Shown here: piece after piece, positions 26,132 to 34,148 of the stretch | Layout: each line of letters starts with the position of its first letter | How positions within the stretch are numbered: position 1 is the first letter of the stretch | NCBI RefSeq assembly: GCF_000830005.1 | Contig: NZ_CP010407.1 | Location: forward strand, 1,364,001 to 1,428,000 | DNA from: Streptomyces vietnamensis | Lineage (GTDB): Bacteria > Actinomycetota > Actinomycetes > Streptomycetales > Streptomycetaceae | Length of the DNA: 64,000 bases | Direction of reading: 5' to 3' | The notes under the pieces: model-generated | What the model saw: only the letters and a program-made list of their open reading frames with translations | What the model was told of the DNA's origin: nothing | Databases searched by the model: none | Translations under genes and position numbers: made by a program

Positions 26132-26514
26132 CCTTCCACCGCCCGGCGGCGCGGGCGTCTGGCGCCCCAGCCGACCATCATGGAGCCGCCGAGCACGCCG
26201 AGCGTCATGCCGAGCAGGAAGCCGCCCAGGTTGGAGACGACGAGCGAGACGACGGCGAGGACCGCGCCGATGAGCCCGAAGGTGTACCGCTGGGCGGGCA
26301 GCGCGAGCGGGATGAGGCCGCACAGGATCATCCCGCCGCCGACGAGGTAGCCCGCCACTCCCCCGAAGCCGGTGCTGACGATCAGCTGCAGGGAGCTGAG
26401 GGAGAACTTGAGGACGGTCCAGCCGCCGGCGACCAGCCACACCCCGCCCCAGAACGGGCGGGTGCGGCGGAAGGCACGGAACCAGGTGTACGCGGTCCTC
26501 GCCCGGCTCAGCAT
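26128..26514 (-). CDS. DUF6114-type membrane protein (second copy)
   Basis: 128 residues with about four hydrophobic helices and the family opening FRRTRPFWGGVWLVAGGW. The later VVSNLGGFLLGMTLGVLGGSMMVGW matches the copy at 27248. Small multi-helix membrane protein of unknown role. The gene overlaps the preceding DUF6230 stop by 7 nt and the following gene by GTGA. The repeated DUF6230-DUF6114 order suggests the soluble and membrane proteins form a unit. Confidence 0.83.
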   Translation of the reverse strand: MLSRARTAYTWFRAFRRTRPFWGGVWLVAGGWTVLKFSLSSLQLIVSTGFGGVAGYLVGGGMILCGLIPLALPAQRYTFGLIGAVLAVVSLVVSNLGGFLLGMTLGVLGGSMMVGWGARRPRRRAVEG

Positions 26515-27251
26515 GCGTTCGCCGTTCCCGCGACGACCCTGATCTTCAGGTCGGGCAGCACGAGCGCCCCGGCCATCTCGGCGTCGTACGCGGTGGCGTT
26601 CAGTCCGTGCAGGGCGATGGAGCTGCCGCCCTCGCCGCCGGCCGAGCCGAGTCCGAAGCCGCCGGGCAGGGCGCCGGTGAGCGGCTTGCCGGCGACGGTG
26701 ACCTGGTCGGCGGACTGGCCGAGCACCGCGTTCTGGAGGGTGGTGGGCCCGTACGCCTGGAGTGCGGTGGCCTGGATGTAGAGGTTCGAGGCGTCGATGT
26801 CGGTGGTGAAGGTGGCGGGCGGGGTGGCCGTGACCGTCTGGCCGCCCGTCAGGAGCAGCGAGTACGGGACCCCGGCGATCGTCTGGTGGACGATGCCGCA
26901 CAGTCCGGCGAGGTGGGCGCTGGCGAAGCCGACGCGCGCCATCGCGGTGCTGGTGGTGCTGGTGCCGTCGGGGCGCCCGACGGCGGGGGTGTTGACGATG
27001 GCGCCGAAGCCGCTGCCCTCGACCCCGTTGGAGGTCAGGGTGAAGGGCTGCCCGGTGACGCTGAAGTTGGCGGCGAGGGCGCCCTGCGCGAGCGCGGTGC
27101 CGAGGACGCCGATGGCGAGGGCCGAGGGGACGAAGGCGAACGCGCCGCGCCCCCAGCGGGTGCCGCGGCGGGTGCCGTCGGCGGCCTGGGCGAGCATCCG
27201 GGCGTTCCAGTCGGCCGCGGCGCGGCGGGCGCCGGAGAGGAGGTCGCTCAT
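26508..27251 (-). CDS. DUF6230-type secreted protein (second copy)
   Basis: 247 residues. A 40-residue basic N terminus is followed by a hydrophobic segment (AFVPSALAIGVLGTALAQGALAA) and a beta-rich domain starting NFSVTGQPFTLTSNGVEGSGF. The closing part ALVLPDLKIRVVAGTANAC parallels AITLPDLAIGIAQGDKTCG in the copy at 27783, showing common descent. It has a longer N-terminal extension than that copy. ATGA overlap with the upstream DUF6114 gene. Function unknown. Confidence 0.83.
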   Translation of the reverse strand: MSDLLSGARRAAADWNARMLAQAADGTRRGTRWGRGAFAFVPSALAIGVLGTALAQGALAANFSVTGQPFTLTSNGVEGSGFGAIVNTPAVGRPDGTSTTSTAMARVGFASAHLAGLCGIVHQTIAGVPYSLLLTGGQTVTATPPATFTTDIDASNLYIQATALQAYGPTTLQNAVLGQSADQVTVAGKPLTGALPGGFGLGSAGGEGGSSIALHGLNATAYDAEMAGALVLPDLKIRVVAGTANAC

Positions 27252-27697
27252 GCGGATCCGCTCCCTTCGGCGGTCGGAGCCGTACGGGCGAAGAGGCCGC
27301 GGCGCCGCTTGGCGGGCTTCTCGGGCAGCCAGGCGAAGGCCATGGAACCGCCGAGGACCGAGAGGAACATGCCCACGAACAGGCCGCCGAGGTTGGAGAG
27401 CGGGAAGGAGGCGACGCCCGCGATCACGGCGATGACTCCGGCGGTGTGGCGCTGTCCGGGCAGCAGCAGGATGAGCAGGGCCATCGCCATCAGGAGGACG
27501 CCGCCGGCCATGCCCGCGATGCCTCCGACGCCGACCTGGAGGATCTTGCCGAGGGGTGCCATCGGCAGGAAGAAGATGACGAAGCCGCCGAGTCCGGTCC
27601 AGACGGCCGCCCAGAACGGGCGGGTGCGGCGCCAGCGGCGGAAGGCGGTGTGCGCACGGCCCAGGAGGGACTGCCCGGGCGGCGGATCGGTGGTCAT
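27248..27697 (-). CDS. DUF6114-type membrane protein (first copy)
   Basis: 149 residues with about four membrane helices. It opens RWRRTRPFWAAVWTGLGGFVIFF and later has FPLSNLGGLFVGMFLSVLGG, near-matching the copy at 26128. A basic C terminus (PEKPAKRRRG) suggests a cytoplasmic end. Second gene of the operon, 85 nt after the first DUF6230 gene; GGAGG lies 3 nt before its ATG (CGAGGCCTCC region read on the minus strand). Role unknown. Confidence 0.83.
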   Translation of the reverse strand: MTTDPPPGQSLLGRAHTAFRRWRRTRPFWAAVWTGLGGFVIFFLPMAPLGKILQVGVGGIAGMAGGVLLMAMALLILLLPGQRHTAGVIAVIAGVASFPLSNLGGLFVGMFLSVLGGSMAFAWLPEKPAKRRRGLFARTAPTAEGSGSA

Positions 27698-27782
27698 GGA
27701 GGCCTCGCAGCGGTGGGTCGGGGTGGGAGGGCCGGGGCCCCGCGCCGTACGAAGGGCGCGGAGCCCCGGGATGGTGCGTGGG

Positions 27783-28469
27783 TCAGGCGCCGCAGGTCTT
27801 GTCGCCCTGGGCGATCCCGATCGCGAGGTCCGGCAGGGTGATCGCGCCGGCGATCGTGGCGCCGTTGGCGTCGGCGTTGAGGTTCTTGATGTCGGTCCGG
27901 CCGCCGGTGGCGTCGAGGCCGAACTGGCCCGGGGTGCCGTCGTTGATGCCGGTGCCCTTGATCCCGGAGCCGTCGGCGGCCGCACCGATGACGTTCGGGG
28001 TGGTGTCGCTCGCGTTGAGCGTGGCGGTGGCCGCCTTGAGCGCCTGCGCGTCGAGCACGAGCTTGTTCGCCTGGAGCCCGGCACCGGCGACGAGCTGGTC
28101 GCTGGTGAGCGGGGTCGCGGCGGCGGGCGAGGAGATGTTGAGCGACCAGGTGCCGAGGCTGCCGATCACCGGGAGGTTGACCGACTGCGTGGCGTGGACG
28201 CAGATGCCGTCCAGGCCCGCCTTGGCGATGCCGACCTCGGCGGCGCCCTTGGCCCCGCCGGCGTCGATGGTGTGCATGACCGCGCCGATGCCCTGCGGTG
28301 CGGCGACCGTCTTGGAGCTGAGGGTGAAGGGGACGCTCGTGAGCGAGAGGTTCGCGGCGAGCGCGCCCTGCACCATGGCCGTGGCCATGGCGGCGATGGC
28401 CGCCGTCGCGGGCACGGCGAGGAACGCCGATCTGCGCCAGCGGGTGACGCCTCTGGTCTCGTGCTGCAT
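27783..28469 (-). CDS. DUF6230-type secreted protein (first copy)
   Basis: 228 residues, first gene of the alternating operon. The N terminus is basic (RGVTRWRRSAFLAVP), followed by a hydrophobic export segment and a beta-rich domain beginning NLSLTSVPFTLSSKTVAAP and ending AITLPDLAIGIAQGDKTCGA. The start is ATG 28469, with GGAGAT just upstream; an open frame from 28538 has no site. Probable promoter elements lie within 100 nt, overlapped by an 18-bp palindrome, so the divergent TetR protein likely controls the operon. Confidence 0.83.
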   Translation of the reverse strand: MQHETRGVTRWRRSAFLAVPATAAIAAMATAMVQGALAANLSLTSVPFTLSSKTVAAPQGIGAVMHTIDAGGAKGAAEVGIAKAGLDGICVHATQSVNLPVIGSLGTWSLNISSPAAATPLTSDQLVAGAGLQANKLVLDAQALKAATATLNASDTTPNVIGAAADGSGIKGTGINDGTPGQFGLDATGGRTDIKNLNADANGATIAGAITLPDLAIGIAQGDKTCGA

Positions 28470-28545
28470 GGGATCTCCAACCGTCGTGCCGCACCGGTCG
28501 AATGACACTTTGCGGCTGCCTGTTCGAGAATTGGACAATTAACCG

Positions 28546-28563
28546 AGAAGTGTCAACACTTCT
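28546..28563. promoter_or_regulatory. 18-bp palindromic operator (TetR/DUF6230 gap)
   Basis: AGAAGTGT-CA-ACACTTCT is a perfect 8+2+8 inverted repeat between the divergent TetR gene and the DUF6230 operon. On the minus strand it contains TTGACA, so a bound repressor would cover a -35 box of the operon. A half-site-like TGACACTT recurs at 28503-28510. Confidence 0.78.
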
Positions 28564-28604
28564 GACAATCCTGAAAATTTTTCCCGCTGGTCTAGGCTTG
28601 GCCG

Positions 28605-29207
28605 ATGGCACGGTTCAGGGAGACGGTCCGGACACTGCTGCGCGAGCGGCTGCTGGACGCCGCGTACGAGGCGGTCGCGGACCGCGGCTTCGACAAGCTG
28701 CGCATGGCACACCTGGCGTCCGCGGTCGGCGTCAGCCGGCAGACGCTGTACTCGGAGTTCCCCTCCAAGGAGGCGGTCGGCGAGGCCCTGTTCCAGCGCG
28801 AGTTGGAGCGCTGCCTCGTCGGCATCCAGCAGGGCCTGGACGCGCACCCGGACGACCTGCGCGCGGCCGTCGAGGCCGCCGTCGGCTTCACGCTCACGCT
28901 GGCCGGCCGGAATCCGCTGATCAAGGCCATGCTGACCAGCACCGGGGAAGACGGACTCCTCTCGTACCTGACGACCCGGTCCGCGGCGGCCTTCGACACG
29001 GCGACGGCGATGGCCGACGCGTACGTCACGGACGCCTGGCCCACGATCGACCCGGTGGCGCGCGAACTGGCCGTGGACGCGGCGGTCCGGCTGACCGCGA
29101 GTCACATCGTCCAGTCCACGTCCTCGCCCGAGGAGTCGGCCCGCCGCATCGCGGACACCGCGGTCCGGATCGCCCTGAGCACGGGCCGGGAGCGACTCCC
29201 CGAATAG
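28605..29207 (+). CDS. TetR family regulator of the DUF6230/DUF6114 operon
   Basis: 200 residues with an N-terminal helix-turn-helix (about 13-60: RLLDAAYEAVADRGFDKL, MAHLASAVGVSRQTLYSEF) and a helical effector domain. It is divergent from the six-gene secreted/membrane operon; the palindrome at 28546-28563 is the probable binding site for operon control and autoregulation. The ribosome site is weak. Its stop is 22 nt from the convergent signal-peptidase stop. Ligand unknown. Confidence 0.88.
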   Translation: MARFRETVRTLLRERLLDAAYEAVADRGFDKLRMAHLASAVGVSRQTLYSEFPSKEAVGEALFQRELERCLVGIQQGLDAHPDDLRAAVEAAVGFTLTLAGRNPLIKAMLTSTGEDGLLSYLTTRSAAAFDTATAMADAYVTDAWPTIDPVARELAVDAAVRLTASHIVQSTSSPEESARRIADTAVRIALSTGRERLPE

Positions 29208-29229
29208 TCGTCAGACCCCCGGACAGACC

Positions 29230-29838
29230 TCAGGGGCTCGGCCCCCGGTACTCCTCCAGGACGGGCCTGTTGCCGATGTCCGGCGACGCGGAGACGGGGA
29301 AGGCCCGCACCCCGACCCGGCCCTCGACCCGGTCGAGCGAGCCCCAGCCGTACGCCCGCGAGTCGTCCGACAGGTCGGGGTTGTCGCCCAGGTAGAAGAA
29401 GGCGCCCTCGGGCACGGTCCGCAGCTCGGGCCGCGCCGACCGGGTGCCGTCGGGCCCGCAGCAGGCGCTCGTGCGGTGGGCCTGCGCCGCCCACTGGGAC
29501 GCCACCACCCGGCGCACGGGCCCCCGGCCCCCCTCCTGGAGGAGGACCTGGAAGGGCTCGTCCGGCGTGGAGACGATCGCGACCCGGTCTCCGGGCAGGG
29601 CGATCACCCGCTTGACGAGGAGGGCGTCCTTCCCGGTGGCCCGCAGCAGCACGACGTCGAAGCGGTGCGCCTCCCCCGCCGAGCCCGGGGCGACGAGGAT
29701 CCGGTCGCCCTGGTGGAGGGTGGGGGCCATGCTGGTGCCGTCGACCCGGACGCCGAGGGCCGTGACGGCGACCCCGGCGAGGAGGCAGAGCAGGGCACCG
29801 GTCCCGAGGACGGCGCCGGCCGCCCGGCGCGCGTTCAC
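29230..29838 (-). CDS. Type I signal peptidase
   Basis: 202-residue membrane-tethered serine protease that removes export signals. One N-terminal helix (VLGTGALLCLLAGVAVTALG) precedes the nucleophile Ser in DGTSMAPTL, the general-base Lys in LLVKRVIALPGD, and the box GDNPDLSDDSRAYGW. It lies outside the usual multi-peptidase cluster and is short. The GTG start has no ribosome site; a 19-codon frame (29835-29894, MTEIDRSGAAHPPDP...) ends in a TGA that overlaps the GTG, so either reinitiation or a frameshifted N terminus is possible. Confidence 0.9.
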   Translation of the reverse strand: MNARRAAGAVLGTGALLCLLAGVAVTALGVRVDGTSMAPTLHQGDRILVAPGSAGEAHRFDVVLLRATGKDALLVKRVIALPGDRVAIVSTPDEPFQVLLQEGGRGPVRRVVASQWAAQAHRTSACCGPDGTRSARPELRTVPEGAFFYLGDNPDLSDDSRAYGWGSLDRVEGRVGVRAFPVSASPDIGNRPVLEEYRGPSP

Positions 29839-29947
29839 CGGCGTCGGGTGGGGTCCGGCGGGTGTGCGGCGCCGGACCGGTCGATTTCGGTCATGGCGGG
29901 AAGGTAGGCCGGGCGGCGGGCGGCGGCTGTGACCGTACCGCTCAGGG

Positions 29948-30973
29948 TTATTGACCGCGCGTCTGATAAGACCGGGGCGTCTCGCCGGTCCAGCGCCTGA
30001 ACGCCCGGTGGAAGGCGCTGGGTTCGGAGAAGCCGAGCTGCCGGGAGAGCCGCTCGATCGACACCCGGCCGCCGGTCAGCTCGGCGATGGCGTGGTCGCG
30101 CCGCACCTGGTCACGGAGCCGCTGGTACGTCGTCCCCTCGGCGGCCAGTTGGCGCCGCAGGGTCTGCGGGCTGACGGACAGCCGGTCGGCGAGCTGCTCG
30201 GGCGTCGGCACCGGCCCGGCGGGCAGCGCCCGGCCGATCAGGTGCCGCACCCGGCCGGTCACCGTACTGCCGTAGTCGGCGCAGACCAGCACGTCGACCG
30301 GGGCGCGGCGGAGGAAGACCTTGAGCGCGGCCGCGTCCCGCAGGACGGGTTCGTCGAGGTCCGCCCGGTCGAAGACGGCCGCCGTCCGCTCGGCCCCGAA
30401 GACACAGGGCGCGCCGAAGAGGAGGGCGTACTCGCGGGCGTGCCGGGGCTCGGGGTGGACGAACTCCACCCGTCGCAGGCCGATCCGGCGGCGGACGAGC
30501 CAGCCGGCGAAGCGGTGTGCCACCAGGACGGTGGACTCGGCGCCGAAGTGGAGGGGGTCGTCGTACCCGGAGACGTCGAACTCCATCCGCGCCTCGTCGG
30601 CTTGGCCCGTCCCGCCCGCGCCGGGTTCGAGGAGCCGGAAGCGCGGTCCGGCCGGGAAGAGGGAGTAGAAGGTCTGGGCGCGGCGGAGCGCCTCGCGCAG
30701 GTCCCGGCTGCCGTGGACCACGACGTGGGCCATCATGGCGAAGGTCCCGACCTTGCTGGGCGCGCCGCCGAAGCCGATCAACTCGTCGTCGAGCGTGGCC
30801 CACAGCGTCCTGACGAGCTGCCCGAACTGTTCCGCCGGGACCCTGTCCGGGGGTTCCTCCAGGAGTGCGGAGGGCAGTCCGGCGCGGGCGAGGAGGGGCC
30901 CGGGGGCCACCCCGCGCCGTTCGGCGCCGAGGAGAACGGCCCGTACGTGATGGGTGCTGACCGACGCGTTCAC
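29948..30973 (-). CDS. AraC family transcriptional regulator
   Basis: 341 residues: an N-terminal domain of the arabinose-binding-like type found in OruR/VirS-like regulators, then a C-terminal pair of AraC helix-turn-helices (about 255-338; LADRLSVSPQTLRRQL and LSRQLGFSEPSAFHRAFRRW). Such proteins usually activate an adjacent catabolic or virulence gene. The nearest divergent gene is the Rieske lipoprotein, 152 nt away, which could be a target. The start is a GTG; the ligand is unknown. Confidence 0.88.
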   Translation of the reverse strand: MNASVSTHHVRAVLLGAERRGVAPGPLLARAGLPSALLEEPPDRVPAEQFGQLVRTLWATLDDELIGFGGAPSKVGTFAMMAHVVVHGSRDLREALRRAQTFYSLFPAGPRFRLLEPGAGGTGQADEARMEFDVSGYDDPLHFGAESTVLVAHRFAGWLVRRRIGLRRVEFVHPEPRHAREYALLFGAPCVFGAERTAAVFDRADLDEPVLRDAAALKVFLRRAPVDVLVCADYGSTVTGRVRHLIGRALPAGPVPTPEQLADRLSVSPQTLRRQLAAEGTTYQRLRDQVRRDHAIAELTGGRVSIERLSRQLGFSEPSAFHRAFRRWTGETPRSYQTRGQ

Positions 30974-31125
30974 CGAAGCTAGACACTTTCATCGAAGGAT
31001 GTCCAGGTTCCGACACTCTACTCAGAACTGTAAGGCTCTCGAAGTGCGCATCCCGTGAACGGGACACAGCTCACAGCCGTACCGTCACCCGTGCAACATG
31101 CACACCGAGGAAAGAGGGGCAGTAC

Positions 31126-31524
31126 ATGAGCGGAGTGGCACGTCGGACGGTGGTCGCGGCGGCGGGCAGCGCGGGCCTGGCGGCGGCGCTCGCCGCCTGC
31201 GGGAGCGGCGCGGACGACAAGAACGCGGCGCCGGAGGGCGCGGCGCTGGCGCGGACCGGGGACATCCCGGTGGGCGGCGGGAAGATCCTCGCCGACAAGG
31301 GGCTGGTGATCACCCAGCCAAAGGCCGGCGAGTTCAAGGCCTTCTCCTCGAAGTGCACCCATCAGGGCTGCGCCGTGAGCAGCATCAAGGACGGCGTCAT
31401 CGTCTGCCCGTGCCACCAGAGCCAGTTCGACATCTCGGACGGCAGCGTGAAGTCGGGCCCGGCGCCCTCGCCGCTGCCGCCGGAGCCGATCGAGGTGGTG
31501 GGCGAGGAGATCAGCCGGGGCTGA
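31126..31524 (+). CDS. Rieske [2Fe-2S] lipoprotein, 3' end supplied by the island
   Basis: 132 residues. The N terminus VARRTVVAAAGSAG carries a twin-arginine motif and a lipobox LAAC (Cys25), so a folded iron-sulfur protein is exported and lipidated. Cluster ligands are in CTHQGCAVSS and CPCHQSQFD. It is a single-domain electron carrier at the outer membrane face; its partner is unknown. GAGGGG precedes the ATG. Codons from 31333 onward lie in a 196-bp repeat whose other copy is at 49253-49448, so the gene was cut and re-completed by an 18-kb insertion. The copies differ at residue 123 (Glu here, Gln in the right copy). Confidence 0.92.
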   Translation: MSGVARRTVVAAAGSAGLAAALAACGSGADDKNAAPEGAALARTGDIPVGGGKILADKGLVITQPKAGEFKAFSSKCTHQGCAVSSIKDGVIVCPCHQSQFDISDGSVKSGPAPSPLPPEPIEVVGEEISRG

Positions 31525-31528
31525 CGGC
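31333..31528 (+). repeat. Left direct repeat of the island (attL region)
   Basis: This 196-bp stretch matches 49253-49448 at 193 positions; differences are at 31359, 31482 and 31492, two of them synonymous. Homology stops abruptly after CTGACGGC (31528). It covers the 3' half of the Rieske gene including the stop. Offset between copies is 17920 bp. Confidence 0.93.
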
Positions 31529-32081
31529 GCCCTCGGAACTCCCGGAGCGTCTGGGGAGAATGAGCTTTTTTCAACCTCGCATCTGCGCTGGTCAAGGGCC
31601 TGCGGACGGCTGGCCGCGCCAGTCGGCAACAGCCCCTTGGCCAGCACGTTCATAGCCAGCCACTGCGCGCCGGACTCTCCACCAGACGTAGTCAGCCGCA
31701 CTGATAACCGGATTGGAGAAGGCTCACTGGCTCTAGAAAACGATCGATCCCACTCGCGCCGCGCGCATGGCTTGCTTCTGCAGCTACCGCACGAACCGCC
31801 CATTTCGGTCGCCGGGGATCTCCTGGGGAGAAGTGATGCGGATGATCTCCTCGCCCTATCACCCAAAGGGCCTCTGACCTGGGCTTTCGCGGCTCGACAG
31901 ACGCTGGGGAGAATCTGGGGAGAACCGGAGCCGCCAACCGCGCCTCACGCCTGCGCCGTCGAGCCCACCCGCCGTTCGATCGGTTGGCCTCGACATAGCC
32001 TGCCATCGTCGCCTCACATCACAGCGAGCAACCGCTAGCAGCACCTACCGTGCACTCTCCACCAGGCAAGGACCTCGCCTA
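31529..32081. other. Non-coding left end of the island with CTGGGGAGAA repeats
   Basis: No supported gene in 553 nt. CTGGGGAGAA occurs four times in the same orientation, at 31551-31560, 31823-31832, 31904-31913 and 31915-31924, the last two 11 bp apart. They look like arm-type binding sites of a tyrosine integrase flanking the attachment core. The longest frame here (31637-32038) has no ribosome site and no recognisable protein. Confidence 0.6.
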
Positions 32082-32102
32082 TATGGCATTTGAAATGCCA
32101 TA
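32082..32102. promoter_or_regulatory. 21-bp palindromic operator of the toxin-antitoxin pair
   Basis: Perfect inverted repeat, arms TATGGCATTT and AAATGCCATA around a single G, ending 8 nt before the antitoxin ATG. Typical place and form for autoregulation by an antitoxin-toxin complex. No separate ribosome site lies between it and the ATG, so the message may be leaderless. Confidence 0.75.
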
Positions 32103-32110
32103 ATCCTGTC

Positions 32111-32401
32111 ATGGCTGACGACGACACCGACTTCCCACCCGGCGACGGCCCCACCAGCGGCATCTCCGTCTCCCTGACCGCCGGCACCCTGCAAGCGATC
32201 CGCGAGCGGGTCGGCAAGCGGGGCGTGTCCGCGTACCTGGAGAAGGCCGCGCAACGGCAGATCGAACGCGACAACCTCGACGAACTGATCGCCGACTTCG
32301 ACAAAGCCAACGGCCCCACCGACCCGGAGGCCGTGGCAGCCAAGCGCGCCAAGCTCACTGGCAGACCCTCCACCGGAGCCGGAGCCGGGGCGGCCGCGTG
32401 A
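32111..32401 (+). CDS. VapB-like antitoxin
   Basis: 96 residues. After an acidic N terminus comes a ribbon-helix-helix-like segment (GISVSLTAGTLQAIRERVGKRGVSAYLEKA), then an acidic helical tail (LDELIADFDKANGPTDPEAV) suited to wrapping a toxin. The gene sits right behind a 21-bp palindrome and its stop overlaps the start of a PIN-domain toxin gene (GTGA), the standard antitoxin-first order. The DNA-binding class is inferred from sequence appearance; the pairing with the toxin is well supported. Confidence 0.8.
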   Translation: MADDDTDFPPGDGPTSGISVSLTAGTLQAIRERVGKRGVSAYLEKAAQRQIERDNLDELIADFDKANGPTDPEAVAAKRAKLTGRPSTGAGAGAAA

Positions 32402-32796
32402 GCGGCGCACTCATCCTGGACAGCGAGGGCCTGGCCAAGGCTGTGCAGCGCGACCGCGAGGTCCACGAGTGGCTCGCCGCCGCCCGCGACGCCGACCTTC
32501 CCGTGATCACCTCGGCCGCGGTGCTGGTCGAGGTGATCCACCCCCGCATCAACGACGCCGCCCTGAAGTGGACGCTGTCCCGGCTCCGAGTCGAGCCGGT
32601 CACCCAGGCCATCGCCCAGTCCGCCGCCACCCTGCTACGTACTGCCGGACTGCACGGCCACAAGTACGCCATCGACGCCATGCTCTGCGCCACAGCTCTG
32701 GCTCAGCCAGGCCGCGTGACGATCCTGACGTCCGATGTAGAAGACATCGGAATGCTCACCGCCCCTCACAGCCGTGTGACCATCGAGAAAGTCTGA
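32398..32796 (+). CDS. PIN-domain toxin (VapC-like ribonuclease)
   Basis: 132 residues with the PIN acidic residues in place: Asp in ALILDSEGLAK, Glu in VLVEVIHP, Asp in YAIDAMLCATAL and Asp in LTSDVEDIGML. PIN toxins cut tRNA or rRNA when freed from the antitoxin. GTG start overlapping the antitoxin stop by 4 nt. It stabilises or guards the island, by analogy with other element-borne pairs. A hairpin at 32939-32978 ends the transcript against the opposing gene. Confidence 0.85.
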   Translation: MSGALILDSEGLAKAVQRDREVHEWLAAARDADLPVITSAAVLVEVIHPRINDAALKWTLSRLRVEPVTQAIAQSAATLLRTAGLHGHKYAIDAMLCATALAQPGRVTILTSDVEDIGMLTAPHSRVTIEKV

Positions 32797-32938
32797 TCCG
32801 CACCCCCACCCCGGACGGACTGCCGCGCCAGGTCACACCCCTCCGATCCGAAGGGCAAGCGCCGGGCACCGGCGTACCAGGTCTGCGCTCGCGTGGCGCC
32901 CATGCCCCTCCGTACGGCGCCTGGGAGCATGGAGACGC

Positions 32939-32978
32939 CGAAGGGGCAGTGCCCGGTTTCCCGGTCACAGCCCCTTCG
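32939..32978. terminator. Bidirectional hairpin between toxin and immunity-like gene
   Basis: Inverted repeat CGAAGGGGC/GCCCCTTCG with a 22-nt loop that itself contains a GCCCGG/CCCGGT mini-stem. Lies between convergent vapC-like and 33036 genes. The rest of 32797-33035 shows no gene. Confidence 0.55.
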
Positions 32979-33035
32979 ATTTGCTCAGCGTTTCAGCGTG
33001 AAGCCGCCCCTCAGACGCCGCCCCATCGTGGCGCG

Positions 33036-33509
33036 TCAGCGGGTGCGCTTGGCCAGACGGGGCGCGACAGCCCGGCGGAAGTGCTCCAGGCGTGCACCGT
33101 CGTGCTCGACGTACTCAAGGATGTCGAGCACGGCCTCGGTGTCGCCGCGGGTGGCCTCCCGGTAGAGAGTCCAGATGCCGTCGCGGACCCGGTCGTAAAT
33201 CTCCGTTTTCACGCTCTCGTCATCCTCGCCGAGGACGACACGCCACAGCGTGAGCATCAGCTCGTCGCGGGTGTCGGCCGACAGCTCCTCCTGGAGCGCG
33301 GCCATGATGACGCCCGTCGCCGGGACGGCGACGGGGGCGAGCATCGCCTGGTCTTCGACATGCCCGGCCAGCGTCACCCCGCCCATCTCGGCGACTGACC
33401 GGGCGGAGATGATCCGACGCAGGTCCTGGCCGACATGGCCGCGCTCACCACACCGGCATTCGTACGCGCCCCAGTCGATCCGGTCGATCTCGATCATCCA
33501 GGGGGCCAA
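33036..33509 (-). CDS. Immunity-like protein with DW-CxCG motif (paralogue B)
   Basis: 157 residues, mostly helical, no signal peptide. It opens IDRIDWGAYECRCGERGHVGQDL and ends with LYREATRGDTEAVLDILEYVE. The same order of motifs occurs in the 34149-34631 product (RRHDWAAIRCGCGLPAPHLL, then IYREFLNNP and ELLEILEAE), so the two are paralogues. Small cytosolic helical proteins stacked downstream of a polymorphic toxin are typically orphan immunity proteins for toxin tips now lost. TTG 33509 is chosen because AAGGAA lies 5 nt upstream; ATG 33497 is the alternative. No named family recognised. Confidence 0.7.
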   Translation of the reverse strand: MAPWMIEIDRIDWGAYECRCGERGHVGQDLRRIISARSVAEMGGVTLAGHVEDQAMLAPVAVPATGVIMAALQEELSADTRDELMLTLWRVVLGEDDESVKTEIYDRVRDGIWTLYREATRGDTEAVLDILEYVEHDGARLEHFRRAVAPRLAKRTR

Positions 33510-33574
33510 GGCCGTTCCTTCCGCAGTGCGCCTTCGAGCTTGCTCGACTCAGGCAGCAGGACCTCGCACACACC

Positions 33575-33850
33575 TCAGACGGCCTTCTCCTGCCAGATTT
33601 TTCCCATACCGTCCTTGCGGTTCTCCACCCGCATGGCACGGATGAAAACTACAAGGTTCGGGTCCCAGTTGGTGGCCTCTAGGATGTTGATCTCCACGCA
33701 GCTGCCGTGGCCGGAGCAGTTCGTAGCGATTTCCCCGGTCTCACAGTGAACTGCGGTCGTCCAGGTTCCCGCCTTGACCTCGCCCGTGGCCTTCCCCCTT
33801 CCCTGTCGCGGAGAGTGGAGGGGCCCCCGAGGCGTTGTTCGAGGGTCCAA
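33575..33850 (-). CDS. Small ORF of uncertain reality
   Basis: Up to 91 codons. The C-terminal two-thirds (from KAGTWTTAVHCETGEIATNC) looks protein-like, with GSCVEINILEA faintly recalling DUF397 proteins. The only start is a TTG without a ribosome site, and the N-terminal third is Arg/Pro-rich like a shadow frame. It could be a gene remnant inside the decayed cargo region. Function unknown. Confidence 0.25.
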   Translation of the reverse strand: MDPRTTPRGPLHSPRQGRGKATGEVKAGTWTTAVHCETGEIATNCSGHGSCVEINILEATNWDPNLVVFIRAMRVENRKDGMGKIWQEKAV

Positions 33851-34148
33851 TTACCGGATGTCTGCTTACGCTCGACGTTAGGGATGGACCCCGTTCGGGG
33901 CCCCCGGTGCCGGTCTCGGCATCGCCATAGCGGTAACCGTGCGAATCACGCTGCGGGTTGGACGTTCCGGAGGCGCCGGTCGCAGGAGCATCCGCTCCAT
34001 TCGATAACCGCCAAAGCTCGACGATGGTCGGCCCACAGCCGACCGTGGACCGGATCGTCCAGCATCAGCGGCTCGATCCGTCCTCACATGGCATCAGTGA
34101 TGATTAACCGGACGAACACATCCGATCAAAGAGACATAATCTAGCCGG
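33851..34148. other. Non-coding cargo region without recognisable gene
   Basis: About 300 nt between the small ORF and the immunity-like gene, relatively AT-rich at its right end. No frame here has both a start site and a recognisable product. It may hold worn-out insertion-sequence or toxin-tip DNA, since an IS5 remnant lies 0.5 kb away. Confidence 0.4.

Noticed and set aside
31637..32038. 133-codon frame at the left end of the island
   Set aside because: No ribosome site, no recognisable domain, and it runs across the CTGGGGAGAA repeats; treated as non-coding attachment-site DNA.
33707..34144. Plus-strand 145-codon frame in the island
   Set aside because: Composition and lack of a start site suggest noise; an IS5 C-terminal origin was considered but no transposase motif is visible.
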